A stretch of 64,000 nucleotides of DNA from Microcebus murinus (GCF_040939455.1 NC_134116.1:47569400-47633399), one strand, 5' to 3'; shown: positions 1-12,860, counted from the stretch's first letter. Notes: generated by a model not told the origin, from the letters alone. Made by a program: numbers and translations.

Positions 1-522
1 TTAAGTATGTTGCATAGAAATATTAATTATCATTCAGCTTCATTTGTATTTATGTATATTTCAGTTCTGGCCTAACAGGAAGAGGAGCTGTTTAACCGAG
101 GAGGCCTAGATAATATAGTCCTGTGGTTTTATGTTAATGTAGGATTTTTCCCTTCAAAAGACAAAGTCAACAGTAGTGCATCAGATTGACACACAAACTT
201 TTCCCACCCTTTGCATATAAAGCACTTTAAAGACAATCATGCATTAATTCAATGATTAATGTTTCACTTTTCTTTCCTGAATATTTTTGCCAAGCTACAT
301 CATGTAGAATGCTATAAAAGAAGATTTTTTTAAAAAATATTTTTTTGATCCATCTTTCAGAAAGAAAGCAACATAGTGTTTCCCAAGGTTTATATATATG
401 AGATATCTCTACAAGGACTAATTTATAAGTATCACTGTTACTTCATAGATGAGGTTCAAGGTAATAGATATTTTCTAATATCCCTGAAAAGAAAGTTTAT
501 TTTTTAGTTTTTTCTTTCTTTC
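1..522. other. AT-rich unassigned sequence
   Basis: No gene, RNA or recognisable repeat is visible here. The last 40 bases or so become a T/C-rich tract immediately before the L1 fragment that starts near 523. Confidence 0.5.
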
Positions 523-3075
523 AATGCAAAAATCCTCAACAGAATACTAGGAAACAAAATTCAGCAACACATTAAAAGGATCATCCACCATGATCCAGTG
601 GAATACATCTCTGGGATGCAAGGATGATTCAACATACACAATCAATAAATGTAATACAACACATTAATAGAATAAAAGATAAAACCATATACTCATGGTT
701 CATATATTCATGGTTCATATATTCATGGTTCATATATTCATAGATGCAGAAAAAGCATTTGACAAAATTAAACATCCTTTCACAATAAAAACTATTACCA
801 AATTAGGTATATAGACAATGTACCTCAATACAATAAAGGCCATATTGTTAGAAGCCCACAGCTAACATTATACTCAATGGTGAAAATCGAAAGACTTTCC
901 TTTAAGATCTGAAACAAGACAAGTATGCCCACTCTTGCCACGTCTATTCAACATATTATTGGAAATCCTTGCCAGGGGAATAAGGCAAACAAAAGAAATA
1001 AAAGGCATACAAATAGAAAAGAGGAAATGAAATTGTCACTGCCAATGACATTATCTTATATTTAGAAAGCCCCACAGACTCCACCAAAAAATATTAGAAC
1101 TAATAAACAAATACAGTAAAATCACAGAATCCAAAATCGACACATAAAAAATAGTGGCACTTGTATTTACTAATAATAAACTATCTGAAAAAAATCAAGA
1201 GAATTATCCCATATATAATAGTTATAAATAAAGGCCTATATACATGCATAAAATACTTAGGTGTAAATTTAACAAAGGAGTTGAAAGACCTGTACACTGA
1301 AAATTATAAAATGTTGGTGAAAGAAATTGAAAAAGATATTGGAAATAATAGGAATGATGTCCTGTGTTCACAGATTATAAAATTAATATTATTAAAATAT
1401 ACATAGCACCCAAAATGATCTATAGATTCTCAATACAATTCTAAACAAAATTCCAATGTAATTTTTCATAGAAATAGAAGACACTATCCCAAAATTTGTG
1501 TAGAAACAAAACAAAGGTAAAATAGCCAAGAGAATCATGAAATCATGAGTAAAAAGAACAAAGCTGGAAGTATTATACTACCTGATTTCAAATTATATTA
1601 CAATGCTATTGTAATTTAAACAGCAGGATACAATAATACATGTATCAATCAAAGGAGCACTATAGAGATTCCAGAAATGATCTCATACTTGTATGGTCAA
1701 TGATTTTTGACAAAGGTGCCAAGAATATACAATAGAAGAAGGACGGTATCTTTAATAAATGATATCAAGAAAACTAGATATTCACTTGCAGAAGAATCAA
1801 TGTGGTCTCTTATCTCACATCATATACAAAAATCAACTAAAAATGGATTAAATACTTAAATGTAAGATAAGAAACTATAAAAATACTGGAAGAAAACAGG
1901 GGGGAAACTATATAACATTAATCTGAGCAATAATATTTTGTATTTGACCCCAAAAGTGTAGACGACAAAAGCAAAACCAGACAAGTAATATTAAAATTAA
2001 AAGCTTCTGCACAGCAAAGGAAGCAATTAGCAGTGTGCAGAGACAACCTATTCATTGGGAAAAAGTATTTGCAAGCCACACATCCAATAAGGGCCTAATA
2101 TTTAAGATATATAGGAAGTTCAAGCAATTCAATAACAAGAAAATAAAGAAATCCAATAAAAAATAGATAAGGGAAGTGAATATATATTTCATTATAGAGT
2201 ACATACAAATAGCAAACCGATATATAAAAGAATGTTCAGTATTATTAATCATTAAAAATGAAAATCAAAAGAACAATGCAATGTCATCTCACAAATGTCA
2301 GAATGGGTATTATGAAAAAGATAAAAGCTAAGCAGTGTTAGCAAGGATGTGGAAAAAAGAAAACCTTTGTGTACTGTTAGTGGGTATGTAAATTAGTATG
2401 TTCATTATGGTAAACTGGGTATGGAGATTGCTCAATACATTAAAAATAGAATTGCAATGGGATCCAGCAATCTCACTTCTGAGTATTTATCAAAAATATT
2501 TGAAATCAGTCTACAAAAGACATGTCTGCACTTGCAAGCTCATTGCAACACCTTTTACAATAGCCAAGATATGGAATCAACCTAAATGTCCATCAAGGAT
2601 GAATGAATAAAGAAAACATGGTAAATACATATGATAAAATTCTGTCATTTGCAACAACATGGATAAAATTGAAGAACATTATGCTAAGTGAAATAAGCCA
2701 GGCCTAGAAAGACAAATACCATATATTCTCACTTATATGTGTAAACTAAAACAATCAAACTCATAGAAGCAGAGAGTAGCATGGTGGGTACAGATCCTGG
2801 GGATTGGAAGGTATGGGGAGATAGTGGTCAAAGGGTATAGAATCTCAGAGAGAAGGAATTTATTTAGTTAAAAATAGACTATTGTACATTTGAAAATTGC
2901 TAAAAGAGTAAATTTCAAATGTTCTCATCACAAAACTTATCAAGTATTTGAAATGATGGATACATTAAATAGCTTGATTTAATTATTTCACATTGTACAT
3001 AGAAAATTATGACATGAGTTTGTACAGCATTCATTTATACAATTGTTAATTTGTAATAAAAAGTTTAAAAGAAAA
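523..3075 (+). mobile_element. Old L1 fragment: ORF2 RT domain to 3' end
   Basis: Translated pieces match the L1 ORF2 reverse transcriptase order: an AKILN-like start near 530, HHDP and SGMQG near 585-620, DAEKAFDK-like sequence near 743, then a FADD-region remnant near 1045. An NYKMLVKEIEKDI-like segment follows at about 1300, and the PKCPSRMNE C-terminal motif lies near 2590. A 3'UTR of L1MA/L1MB character follows, ending in a degenerate A-rich tail near 3060-3075. The copy is 5' truncated inside the RT domain and carries many stops and frameshifts, so it is dead. Subfamily naming is from memory of consensus sequences. Confidence 0.85.
693..737 (+). repeat. 15-bp tandem repeat, 3 copies, inside L1 ORF2
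   Basis: The unit tcatggttcatatat is repeated three times exactly, followed by a partial fourth (tcat). It sits where L1 ORF2 normally encodes the short stretch just before the DAEKAFDK motif. The unit length is a multiple of three, so expansion would not have shifted the frame. Confidence 0.9.
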
Positions 3076-3309
3076 TTAGTGTGTAATTTATATAATCATT
3101 ATATTTTCTGCACCATTTTACTATGACTGGAAAAGTAAATTAGTGAAATATTTGCTAGTCTTACTGAGTTAGAGTTGTTACGATCAGCTTCACTTGGAGA
3201 TTAGTTGGTCATGAAGATTTATTGACTACAAGCTCTTTCATGAAGCACCATGCTAAGCATACAGAAAATGTTGCACAGAGGATATTACAAACTACTAAAC
3301 GAAGCCAGA

Positions 3310-3430
3310 AACATTTCTCTAGTTCTGTGACCTAGGGCAAGTTAAGTGAACTATTAAAGACTCAATTTCTTTCTTTATAATAAAATGATACTAACTCCTT
3401 TTGTTGCTAAGTGCTTATGCCGTGGGAAGG
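3310..3430 (+). repeat. MIR-like SINE fragment
   Basis: The order 'tctgtgacctagggcaagtt', 'actcaatttctttc' and 'ataataaaatgatactaac' matches the MIR core (gtgaccttgggcaagtta, cctcagtttcctcatctgtaaaatg). The copy is old and diverged. Confidence 0.65.
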
Positions 3431-3559
3431 CAACAAAACACTGACATTGCTATATAAAATATATATTGAATTTTTTTCAATTTACATGAAACTCAGAAAT
3501 TAACAAATCAAGGATATAACATGAAATGTGTAGTTTTTCGTGGGGAGAGATACATATGT

Positions 3560-3870
3560 GGATTACAGAATATTTTTAGGTCAGTGAAACTACTCTGTGT
3601 GGTAATATAGACGTGGATACAAGCCATTATGCATTTGTACAAACCCAAAAAATGTACATCAGGAATGAACCCTAATGTAAACAACACTCATTAATTGATA
3701 GCAATGTGTCAATGTAGGTTCACTGTAAGAAATGTACCTCACTGGTGGGGAAAGTTGATAACAGGGTAGGCTGTGCATGTGTGGAAACAGAGAGCATATG
3801 GGGAATTTTTGTACCTTTCACTCAATTCTATGAACCTAAAAATGCTCTAAAATATAAACTCCACTAAAAC
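3560..3870 (+). mobile_element. L1 3'UTR fragment (L1M-type)
   Basis: Recognisable segments include 'cagtgaaactactctgtgtg', 'gaaccctaatgtaaac', 'atgtgtcaatgtaggttca', 'cactggtgggg' and 'ctcaattctatgaaccta'. These occur in the 3'UTR of mammalian-wide L1M elements. The same module closes the L1 at 39475-42118, where it lies at 41820-42118, so the two can be aligned directly. Confidence 0.8.
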
Positions 3871-5555
3871 ATAGAGGATTTTAGCTAGCAATATTTTAGA
3901 AGATATGAACATATGAAATAATGAAAACTGTTAGCTAATTTTACATGTGGTACATACCACCTGACTGTCATTATGGCAATGTCTTACACTCTTACTTTCT
4001 TATGTATTCATTGGCTCATTTTCTATCAATAAAAGTCAGTTTATAATCTAGATATATTCTATAACAGTAAAAATGATAGTAATATCAATCAATTATACAA
4101 ATGACTAGATCAATGGCTGCCAACTATTTGCATTAAAACACATTTTCAAAAGAACTATTATGAGAAACACTAAAACATAAAACTGAGATAGGTAGAAGTT
4201 TGCATTAATTGACATAAAAGCAAACCACTATCCCACTTCAGGCCAGACCTACCACTTTCCCAATTTGTTTGTCACCAAAATCCCCTTTAAATATGGGGAC
4301 TGCATGCACTAGAACTTTAGATACTATTAGATTTAACGGAATCTATCAATTCCATTCTGTGTTATAATCCATGTTCCTGGTTTATCATATGATATCATGC
4401 CATATTTCTAAGCTAAATTTTCAAAAAACACTTTGAGATTGGCAAAGAAAATTACATTAAAATGTAGAGTAAGTTAAAATGAATCTCCTGTAGTCAAAAA
4501 TTATTAGTCTTTGCCGAGTCATACCTGAGATAATCACCCAGCTCACTAGAAAAGCAGCACCATTGAAAACCTGGATGTATTGTTTAACCAAAGTTTTTGT
4601 GGTGCTTGTTGGCTTTGAATTATATAGTTAAAAGAACTTAAGAATTAATTGGTAAGCATTATTATTCCTCCATTAGGAATTTGGGCAGTTACCTTAATGC
4701 ACAGAACGGGGATACAGTAGCATAGCAGATCCTCATTAAATGTTTGTTTCACATCAGATACATGAATACTAATCAATATTAATGATTATTAATAAATAAG
4801 TCAAAGATGGTTAATAGGAAATTAGAGCACTATCTAAGTCAGGATTAGGAAACATTAGTCCCTTTAGCTACATTAAGCAAAATAGATATACTTGTTAACA
4901 TTGAGATTCTACTCACCACACTGTCAGGCCTGTTTGCAAAAATTAGAAAAACAAAGAAAAAAGACCAAGAGCTGTGCGAAATTTTCAATAAGCATTCAGT
5001 TGAATATAGAAATTAACATATAAAAATCAGTGGCTGAACAAAGTCCTGTGTCTTGTGAGCAGTTTCACTCAAAGATAAGTAGCAGAAGAGAGTCCCCAAC
5101 AGTGAGGTTCTGGAGTTCAGTTGTCCTTCCAGCATGCTTTACCAGGTTGGCATATTTAGAAACTCAAAGTACTCAAATGATTGTGTGGTAAGCTAAAAGG
5201 ATAATGAGCACAGAGTATGAATTAAATTATTTGAATATGTCCTAAAGCATTCCTTAAGATAATGTAGAACACTAAGAGAAAGAGAAAAACAATTCTTGGT
5301 GTTAATAATAGCTTGTGCTCAGAGATAATATCCCTTCAGCCTCTCAGGTAAAAAGGCAGGCAATAATTTCTTTCAGAATTATTTTTTTCATTGTATGAGA
5401 AGCCACATATTTTTGCAATTTCTTTTAAATTGTACTTTTTCCTAAACAAATGCAGAATAATTTCCACCAATAAAAGTGATACTATTAAACAGGAGTTGGA
5501 ATAAAGAAGAATGATATTCAATATTAATTGAGTGTCTCCCATGAGAACAGACTAT
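3871..5555. other. Unassigned AT-rich sequence
   Basis: I see no supported gene or repeat boundary. Around 4660-4750 there is weak similarity to a MIR/L2 tail (aatgtttgttt-like), too short to call. No long open frame is present. Confidence 0.5.
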
Positions 5556-5722
5556 GCAATTTTCTTCTGTGCATTCATTAGCTTATTTATTTCTTACAAT
5601 AGCTAGCCCTGGAAAAAATAGGATTTTATCATACACATTTTCCAGAAAAGGAAATAAATTCAGAAAGATTAGGTAATTTGGTCAAAGAAACAGACCTAGC
5701 TAGTGGCAGGACTCTACTTCAA
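5556..5722 (-). repeat. MIR-like SINE, antisense
   Basis: On the plus strand it reads 'cattcattagcttatttatt', then 'ccagaaaaggaaataaattc', then 'agctagtggcaggactctac'. This is the reverse complement order of MIR (cattttacagatgaggaaactgag, cacacagctagtaagtggcagagc). Confidence 0.65.
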
Positions 5723-6699
5723 AGCTAAAGTTTTTATTTACAAGATAAAAAATGATTTTTTTCCTCATTTCATCTATGTATCTTATTTAAAAAATAAATG
5801 TATTCATAAGCTACACTACATGTATATTATATGATATATCCACACTCTAGACATTTGTATACACACACGCATATATACGTACACATACATATATAGAGAG
5901 AAATATGGTTATACATATGTATATATAAATTTATATGTTTATAAAAATTAGAATTTATTTTTTTAGTTATTAACTTATAACTAAAATATCACATGCAGAT
6001 TTTTGGAGGGAAACTGCTAACACTTCATGTTAGGAATCAAATAATATTAAAATTAAATATATAACTGAATATTTAAACCATTTTGCCCATGGCCAGAAAC
6101 TATAATGTCAGAAATATATATTATCCTAAAATAATTGGGTAATAATATTGAAGTCCAAGTCATGTGGAGTTTATTCTATCATTGTATCCCTCTTTCCCTC
6201 ATAAGATAGTTCATAGTGGATCAATTGTTGAAAAACAAAGAATATGTTAAATATTATCAATGATGATATAAAGGAAAAGAATGTCAATTTGACACAGCTA
6301 ATAAAAGATCTTTTGTTGTTAATAGTAGATATTTGATATATATTTACTTAATGCACACATTTCTTTAGATTACAATTATTCTTAAAGTGTGAGAGATATT
6401 TCCCAAACTCATAGCCCAATGAAAACATCTCTTAGGAATATCCAGTTCCATTTGCTTGAATTAGATGAGTGTCAATTCCTTATCTAATTTGGTTTCTGCA
6501 CTAAAACTAAACACTGGTTGACTTGGACAGACAACCAGTAAATCATAAATACCTAAAATAGCATTTGGGTTCGTAAAGTTTTATCTTGAGAGTAATTGTT
6601 AATTACTTACATGAAGTCTGCTACTTTTTTACGACTCTGTATTCTCCAATATGTTTTAGATACATTGAGGGCATGGGCAAAACTTAATTTTACCCATTT
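5723..6699. other. Unassigned; includes TA/CA-rich low-complexity tract
   Basis: A degenerate (TA)n/(CA)n tract runs from about 5858 to 5935. The rest is AT-rich sequence without recognisable features. Confidence 0.55.
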
Positions 6700-6778
6700 T
6701 GTGGCCATGTCTAGCACAGTTATTATGTCACGATAAGCATTTAACAAATATTTGCTGAATGTCAAATAAATCAAGAAA
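6700..6778 (+). repeat. L2/MIR 3'-tail relic
   Basis: 'tctagcacagttattatgtc' followed by 'agcatttaacaaatatttgctgaatg' resembles the shared L2/MIR 3' end (cctagcacagtgcctggcac, gcacccaataaatatttgttgaatg). It is short and diverged. Confidence 0.5.
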
Positions 6779-9485
6779 TTAATGAAAAACCTACAAACCC
6801 GGAGATCATATTCTGCATGCATGGTGCAAAACCTCTGACTCTGCAATCACCAAATCATTTCTCTCTAAAAATCATCTTTCACCTATTTCATTTAGCTCAA
6901 AAGTAGTCCTCTGGTGATTTATTTTTATATCATGACTGAATTAATAGTACTTTTGGAAATTTGAAAATGTCTTCGTTGACTTTTTTGTTTCTCCATTTAT
7001 TTATTAACTGAATATTTATCAAAGTATTAAATGCCTACTGTGTGGCAGAAACCATTCTCTGTACTTTATATGATTAGGTGAAGCATCTATCTTTTTCATA
7101 GTTTACATACAGACACAATTATATGCAATCAGAATCTAAAATACACTTGTAAATTATGATGAAAAATGTTTTACCAACAAGATATCATGATTCAAAAAGA
7201 AAAGATAACATGATTCAAAACAAGTTGCTGTCTTAAAATAATCAGATCTGTAAAATTTATTGAGAAACAAATCTATAGAACACTTCTACAATTCCTTGCA
7301 CTAATTCACTAATGTACTAAAATTTCTGAAATATTTTTACTAGTGTCTCTTCCTTAATAACATATACACTCAAATATTATTTAATCTCTGCGTTTTTATA
7401 ATGGACAAATGGAAACAGAGAAATTAATAACTTTATACATTAAAATAAAACATTTTAGTTTATTATTTTTGTAAAAGAAAGAATATGAGATCCACCTCCC
7501 TGACCATCATGCATTATATATAAAATTGTAGCATAATAGCTCACGTCTAACATTTCTGAAGGAATGTAAAATACAGTGGCCTTTACTGTATTTATGATAT
7601 CTATTCTATTTTATTTTGAATTAGATAAAAGATTCAAAATAGATATAACATAGTTTATTTCTAGAAATATATTTTATTGAAAGGCATTTTTCACAATATC
7701 ACAACATTTGATCAAGAATTCTCCACACTGATAAATTGTACTCATGACTCCTTGACTTTCTGAAGAAGCTTCCAGATTTCAACTTAATAAAAGTATTCAC
7801 AGGAATTATCACTGGAAGAAGTTATCTATATATTTTGTGCAGCTCTTGAAAAGAACATATTCATTTTGAGACTTATATAAAACATCTTACTGCTGTTTCA
7901 AAAATGTTTTCTTTGCTACCTTTACATTGCAATGCCCATTTAAGACTGGGCAAAGTGAATTTCTTTTTACTCGTCTTCTCCATAAACTACAATTGTATGT
8001 ATGCAAGTCAAGCCTTGCTAATAGAGCTGCACAATTAGTTCTAAATAATTCATACCATTGTGCTAATGTTGTGGCACCCCAATACTATAATTCTAATACT
8101 TCTTTCTTTTCATAGAAACATTATCTTCATGATCTTTTACTGTGATCTATGTTTATTGTGAAATTTTAGGTTTCTTTCCAAATTTATCTTGTCAAAATGC
8201 ATTTTGCACTGAATGATCAAGAACTATTTGCCTAATAGTACATTAGCAATGATGTGGATGCATCTTCTTGTTCACCTTTTGTCTTAGCCCTACCCTGAGC
8301 TCATAATATCCCCTTTTTCATTGTCTCTTTGGGTGAAGATCCAAATAAAAGAGTATCACCCTATTAAAGCAGATTTTTAAAAAGAGAGTGTTTCTCTTCA
8401 TAAAGTTATGACTTAAAAAGAGAAATCTCAATTTAACTTCAAGGATGATTTGGTTTCCTATGTCTAGCAGTTGGTTTCAGTGGCTTCCTGTAAAGCCAGT
8501 CATTGTTACCATAATTTGTCTGCTGGAAGAGATAGCAATCATAAAACACAACATCTTTTAAAAATATAAGAAAGATTCTATTGAAATTGGATACAGGATA
8601 ACATTTGAAAGAATGTAATGATAGCAACTGAAATTTAGACAGAATTTTTTACACTTGAGCCTAAGACAACAATTCGATAAAGCTAAATTTCTACACAATC
8701 TAGAAACAAAATAATGAAAATACTGGTAAATTATGTTACAATTTATATTTTATGAAAAATATATTTGAAAGTAAAACTTAACCTCTCTAATAATTGAGTT
8801 CTATTTCAAGTCTCCACTGGCAATATATTTGCAGATAGGTAGTACTAATTTCCAGAAAATAGCTTAGTTTTATAGATTTATAACATATTACCAGATAACC
8901 ATGAGACATAGAGTTTATTTTCAAATATATTTTCTATTAATAGTTAAACCCATCATATATATTACTTAAAAGTTTTTGTATTAAAAAAAATCTCTCTAAA
9001 TGGTTTTATATGAGAAATAGAGAACACATCTACAATTAGAAAGATGTCATTAAAAATATTAATTTTCTCACTGTTAATAGTTTTAAAAATTAATCATAAA
9101 GTAGAGAAAGAATCATAATTAAAGATCCCTCTTAATTGGATGATTATACAATTTTACTTGAGAATAATTTTCTTTCCTTTGTATATTAAAATGAAATAAT
9201 TTTTATATCTATGGTTGTTAGTTAATGATAATTACTTAAAAAGTATGAAAATGAAACTGTTTTCTCTGGAAATGTTTCTTCCTCTTTAAAGGTTATATGT
9301 CATAAACCTGGATTTGCATCCCAACTGCAGATGAAACCACACCTCCTTATGCAGAATCTGTTGCTGATTTCATGTTCCACTTAAGGTTGCATACAATTAC
9401 TCATTTATTATCACACTAGAATGCCATACAGGAATAACCTTTCTAGCTCTTGTTTGGAATAATTGAAACAATAACTTTCCTTTTT
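6779..9485. other. Unassigned AT-rich sequence
   Basis: There is weak MIR/L2-like similarity at 7005-7070 (actgaatatttatcaaag, tgcctactgtgtggcag). Otherwise I recognise nothing. The frames at 7927-8115 and 8439-8627 have no recognisable domain and look like chance frames. Confidence 0.5.
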
Positions 9486-9622
9486 ATAGTTCTTTAAAGA
9501 TCACAAGATGTTTTCACATACATTATGTTTTTATTGTCACAAAACCTCTGGAAATATTTACTGCTAAATTCTTTTCACAGTTTAAGGAAATAGAAACCAA
9601 ATAATTATCTAATGTCATACAC
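9486..9622 (-). repeat. Possible MIR fragment, antisense
   Basis: 'ttcacatacattatg', 'cacaaaacctctgg' and 'cacagtttaaggaaatagaa' resemble reverse-complement MIR (ttacatgtattatctcatttaatcctcacaaca, ttttacagatgaggaaactga). It is highly diverged, so confidence is limited. Confidence 0.45.
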
Positions 9623-10144
9623 GGCATAAGTTAAAAAAATTTTTTAAAGCTTTTCAGTCAACCCACTTATTCTAATTTTGAATCTGCAAATGTTTATTTT
9701 TCTAATATGCTAGAACTGTAGGGATATATATCTCACTCTTTCTCTTTTTCTGTAGAATTTTTTGAAAAGTGAAATCCATTAAAAAATTATTCTAATCACC
9801 ACCAAATGAGAGACTATGTCTGCTATGATTGGCATCCTTCGACTTAACAGACAATCACTGGTTACTGGCTCATAGCAATGACTCAATTTTTTTTATCAAA
9901 TGCATGAATGAAATGTTGAGAGTGACTTGATTTCTGAGCTGCTACTACATTCAGGAACCAACTGGGTTGGTTATATGTGAAACTCATCAGGTTTGAAGTC
10001 TGCGCCTGAAAGTTGTCATTGCTGTTATAATTATCACTATTAGATTGTTCGGTAATTATTTAATACTTACATAAAATCGTTTTTAAAACGTCAAATTTTC
10101 TTTGTGTTTGACATTTCACACATGATATTCCTGTAAATAATTTG
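9623..10144. other. Unassigned AT-rich sequence
   Basis: No feature recognised. Confidence 0.5.
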
Positions 10145-11900
10145 CAATGTGGGAGGGCAGAGCAAGATAGCCAAATAGAAACCTCCAGTGATTATGCCTT
10201 CCCATGAACAACAAATTCAGCAACTATCCATATAAGTGAGGACCTTCAGAATAAGCAAAAATCAGGCAAGTAATTATACTGCCTGGCTTTAACATTATAT
10301 CAAGGAAATAGTCACTGAATAGGGCAGAAAACACAATCGTCTTGCATTGTCTACGCAACCCCTCCCCCAACCACCAGCAGTGCCACACCAGCACTCTGAG
10401 TAAGGAACTGTGTGCCTAGGCAGAGGGAGAGTGAAGTGACTGTCGAACTTTGTGTTGAAACTTAGGCTTCCCTATCACAAGGGAACATAGAACAGAACAG
10501 AATTCTTCTGGTGCTCATGGGGAGAGCATTTAGACTAGCCTGGCCACAGGGAAATCCTCTATCCCAAAACCTGAATTCCAAGTAGCCCCACCACTAGCTG
10601 AATAAAAGCAGCCTCGGGCCTGGACTAAATTTGTAAGACAGTTGGACCACAAAGGCTGCAGTCCTTGGCAATTCCTGCAGCTATGCTGGCTCAGATCCAG
10701 TGAACTTGGGGTGCATGTGACCCAGTGAGACACCAGCAGCAGCTGCCAAGCCAGTGACCATGTCACCCACCCCTCAGTTAAAGGCAGTGCAGCTCAGGGA
10801 GTCTTCTTCCAGTTGCCAAAAGGAAAGAGAAGAGTTCAGAGGATTTTGTTTTGCAACTTGGGTACCAGCTCAGCCAAAGTAAAATACAGTACTGAGCAGA
10901 TTCCAGGCCTTAGTTCCCGGACAGCATTTCTGGACCCATATTGGGCCAGAAGGAAACATGCTGCCCTGAAAAGGAAAATTTAGTCCTGGCAAAATTCACA
11001 ACGTGCTGACTAAATAAAGAGCCTTTGGGCTTTGAATAAACATCCAAGGTAACCAGGCAACAGTCACCACATACTTTGGATGAAACTGAGCTGGCTTTAG
11101 GTATGACCTGGCACTGGTGGCCATGAAGGAGTGCTCATGTCATTCTTTGAACAACTCCATCAACCCATCACAGAGAGTGAGGGAAGAGAGCAAGAGACTT
11201 TGCTTGGTAATCCAGGGAATTCTCCTATGTCCTACCCAAGTCCACAAAGACAGTACAACTAGGAGACTGTAAGAATCACAGCATTACTGGGCTTGGGGGA
11301 TTGCCACTGCTGACATGGCTACAGTGACCAAAGACTGGGATCAATGCCCAGACATCAACAAACATCAACAAGAATCAAGAGCATTAAGACATGACCTCAC
11401 CAAACAAACTAAATAAGGTACCAACCAGTGACTATCACCCAAAGTGATAGAGATAGGTGATCTTTCAGACAAAGAATTAAAAATAGCTGTCCTGAAGAAG
11501 CTAAATGGACTGCAAGAGAACACAGAGAAGGAATTCAGGAGCCTGTCAGAGAAATTTGACAGAGATTGAAATAATAAAAAAATCCAGCAGAAATTTTGGA
11601 CATTAAGAATATAATTGACAAATGCATCACAGTCTCTCAATAGCAGAATTGACCAAGCAGAAAATAGATTTATTAATAGTAAGCTTGAAGGCAGGCTATT
11701 TGAAAATAAGCAGTCAGAAGGGAAAAAAGAAAAAAAAAAAAGGAGGAAAAAAAAATGAAGCATGCCTACAAGATATAGAAAATAAGGGCAAATCTAAGAG
11801 TTATTAAAGGGCAAATCTAAGAGTTATTAATCTTAAAGAGGAGGTAAAGTGAGAGATTGGGGTAGAAAGTTTATACGAAGAAATAATAACACAGAAGTTT
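10145..11900 (+). mobile_element. Old L1: 5'UTR and start of ORF1 (disrupted)
   Basis: The segment starts with 'gggagggcagagcaagatag', the classic L1 5' end (gggaggcggagcaagatggc). It runs through a GC-richer L1P/L1M-type 5'UTR with 'tgagtaaggaactgtgtg', 'caacttgggtaccagctcag' and 'gggccagaaggaaacatgct'. From about 11340 it enters ORF1-proximal sequence, including IADQAEN-like coiled-coil coding and a KEEVK..GVESLYEEI-like stretch near 11840-11890. The element is interrupted at about 11900 and again near 12180 by younger L1 tails. The remaining host sequence lies at about 12079-12189 and 12761-12860. The 132-aa minus-strand frame at 11365-11763 is antisense to ORF1 and not a gene. Confidence 0.8.
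11784..11829 (+). repeat. 23-bp tandem duplication in L1 ORF1
   Basis: The unit beginning aagggcaaatctaagagtta occurs twice back to back (11784-11806 and 11807-11829), exactly matching. The length is not a multiple of three, so it shifts the ORF1 frame. It is probably replication slippage in a dead element. Confidence 0.9.
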
Positions 11901-12078
11901 GGGAAGGGGAGGAGAGGATGTGCATATATATACATTATAAGTGCAATGTGCATTGTCAGGGGGATGGACACGCTTGAAGCTCTGACTCAATGAGGGAGGG
12001 AAAGCAAGAGCAATGTATGTAACCTTAACATTTGTACCCCCATATTATGCTGAAATTTAAAAAAATAACGTTAAAAAA
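11900..12078 (+). mobile_element. Strepsirrhine-type L1 3' end nested in older L1
   Basis: Older L1 ORF1-like sequence is broken near 11900. It is replaced by an L1 3'UTR module: 'gaggagaggatgtgcatata', 'cattgtcagggggatggaca', 'cgcttgaagctctgactcaa', 'atgtatgtaaccttaacatt', 'tgtacccccatattatgctg', then an A-rich tail. The same module recurs at 12540-12745 on plus and 61747-61875 on minus. It is a strongly 5'-truncated insertion. I could not define a clean target-site duplication. Confidence 0.75.
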
Positions 12079-12189
12079 CATTTAATAATCGATTTATCAA
12101 AGGTCATAAATAAGGAAAACGTCCTAAGGGAAGCAAGAAAAAAGAAAAAAAATAACAATATTTTATAAAAATAGTTTATAAATAAAGAA
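12079..12189 (+). mobile_element. Interrupted old L1 ORF1 segment
   Basis: 'aggaaaacgtcctaagggaa' encodes an ENVLREAR-like stretch of L1 ORF1. It lies between the two younger insertions and is A-rich towards its end. Confidence 0.55.
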
Positions 12190-12760
12190 ACTATGGAATA
12201 TTACTCAATTCTAAGAAACAACAGCCAGCTAGCACTGTTTATATTATTCTGGATTGAGCTTAAGCCCATTATCCAAAGTGAGGTGACACAAGATCAGAAG
12301 AATGGGATCCAAATGTACTCGCCATCAAATTGGTACTGACTGATTAACACTATGGTGCTCAAAGGGTGGTGATGTTCACCAGGGATTCGAGGGTTGGGGG
12401 ATAGACCCACATCTGAGAGGCATTTTGGAGGGGAAGGGCATACCTCTAACCCTTGCTAGGAAGAAGCAAAGATATAAAATGTAACCAAAATGTTAAAAAC
12501 AAAACAAAGCAAAACAAAACAAAAACATTTATCGGGTGTCGGACAAGTTGGAGGGGGCGAGGGGTGCAGAGGGGATGGGTATTTACATAGAGTGAGCACA
12601 ATGCGCACCATCTAGGGGATGGTCACGGTCACGCTTGAGGCTCTGACTCCAGAGGGGGGCGGGGGATAGGAGGCAGGGGCAATGTAAGTAACCTTAATTT
12701 TTGTACCTCCATAATATGCTGACATAAAAAATTAAAATTTAAAAATTTAAAAAAAAAATG
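12190..12760 (+). mobile_element. Strepsirrhine-type L1 3' end (ORF2 tail + 3'UTR)
   Basis: It begins at 'atggaatattactcaattct', the MEYYS motif near the end of L1 ORF2. It continues through 'ctggattgagcttaagccca' and 'tccaaagtgaggtgacacaa' into a G-rich 3'UTR and the terminal 'ttttgtacctccataatatg'. An A-rich tail follows. Nine-base flanking repeats aaagaaact (12184-12192 and 12761-12769) may be the target-site duplication, though the left one overlaps possible L1 sequence. The copy is a second, independent insertion into the same old L1. Confidence 0.8.
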
Positions 12761-12860
12761 AAAGAAACTCGAACATGTCTGGCAGCAGACTTCTCAGTGG
12801 AAACTTTACAGACCAGGAGAATCAAAAGGATGCAAAAATAAAAATTCATCTTCTGTTGTC
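12761..12860 (+). mobile_element. Resumption of old L1 ORF1
   Basis: 'tctggcagcagacttctcag' and 'tggaaactttacagaccagg' correspond to the conserved C-terminal part of L1 ORF1 (LAADFSVETLQTR-like). This shows that the flanking old element continues past the nested insertions, then fades near 12860. Confidence 0.65.

Noticed and set aside
11365..11763. 132-codon minus-strand frame, Phe/Ser-rich
   Set aside because: It is antisense to the old L1 ORF1 region, with a poly-Phe start from an A-rich tract.
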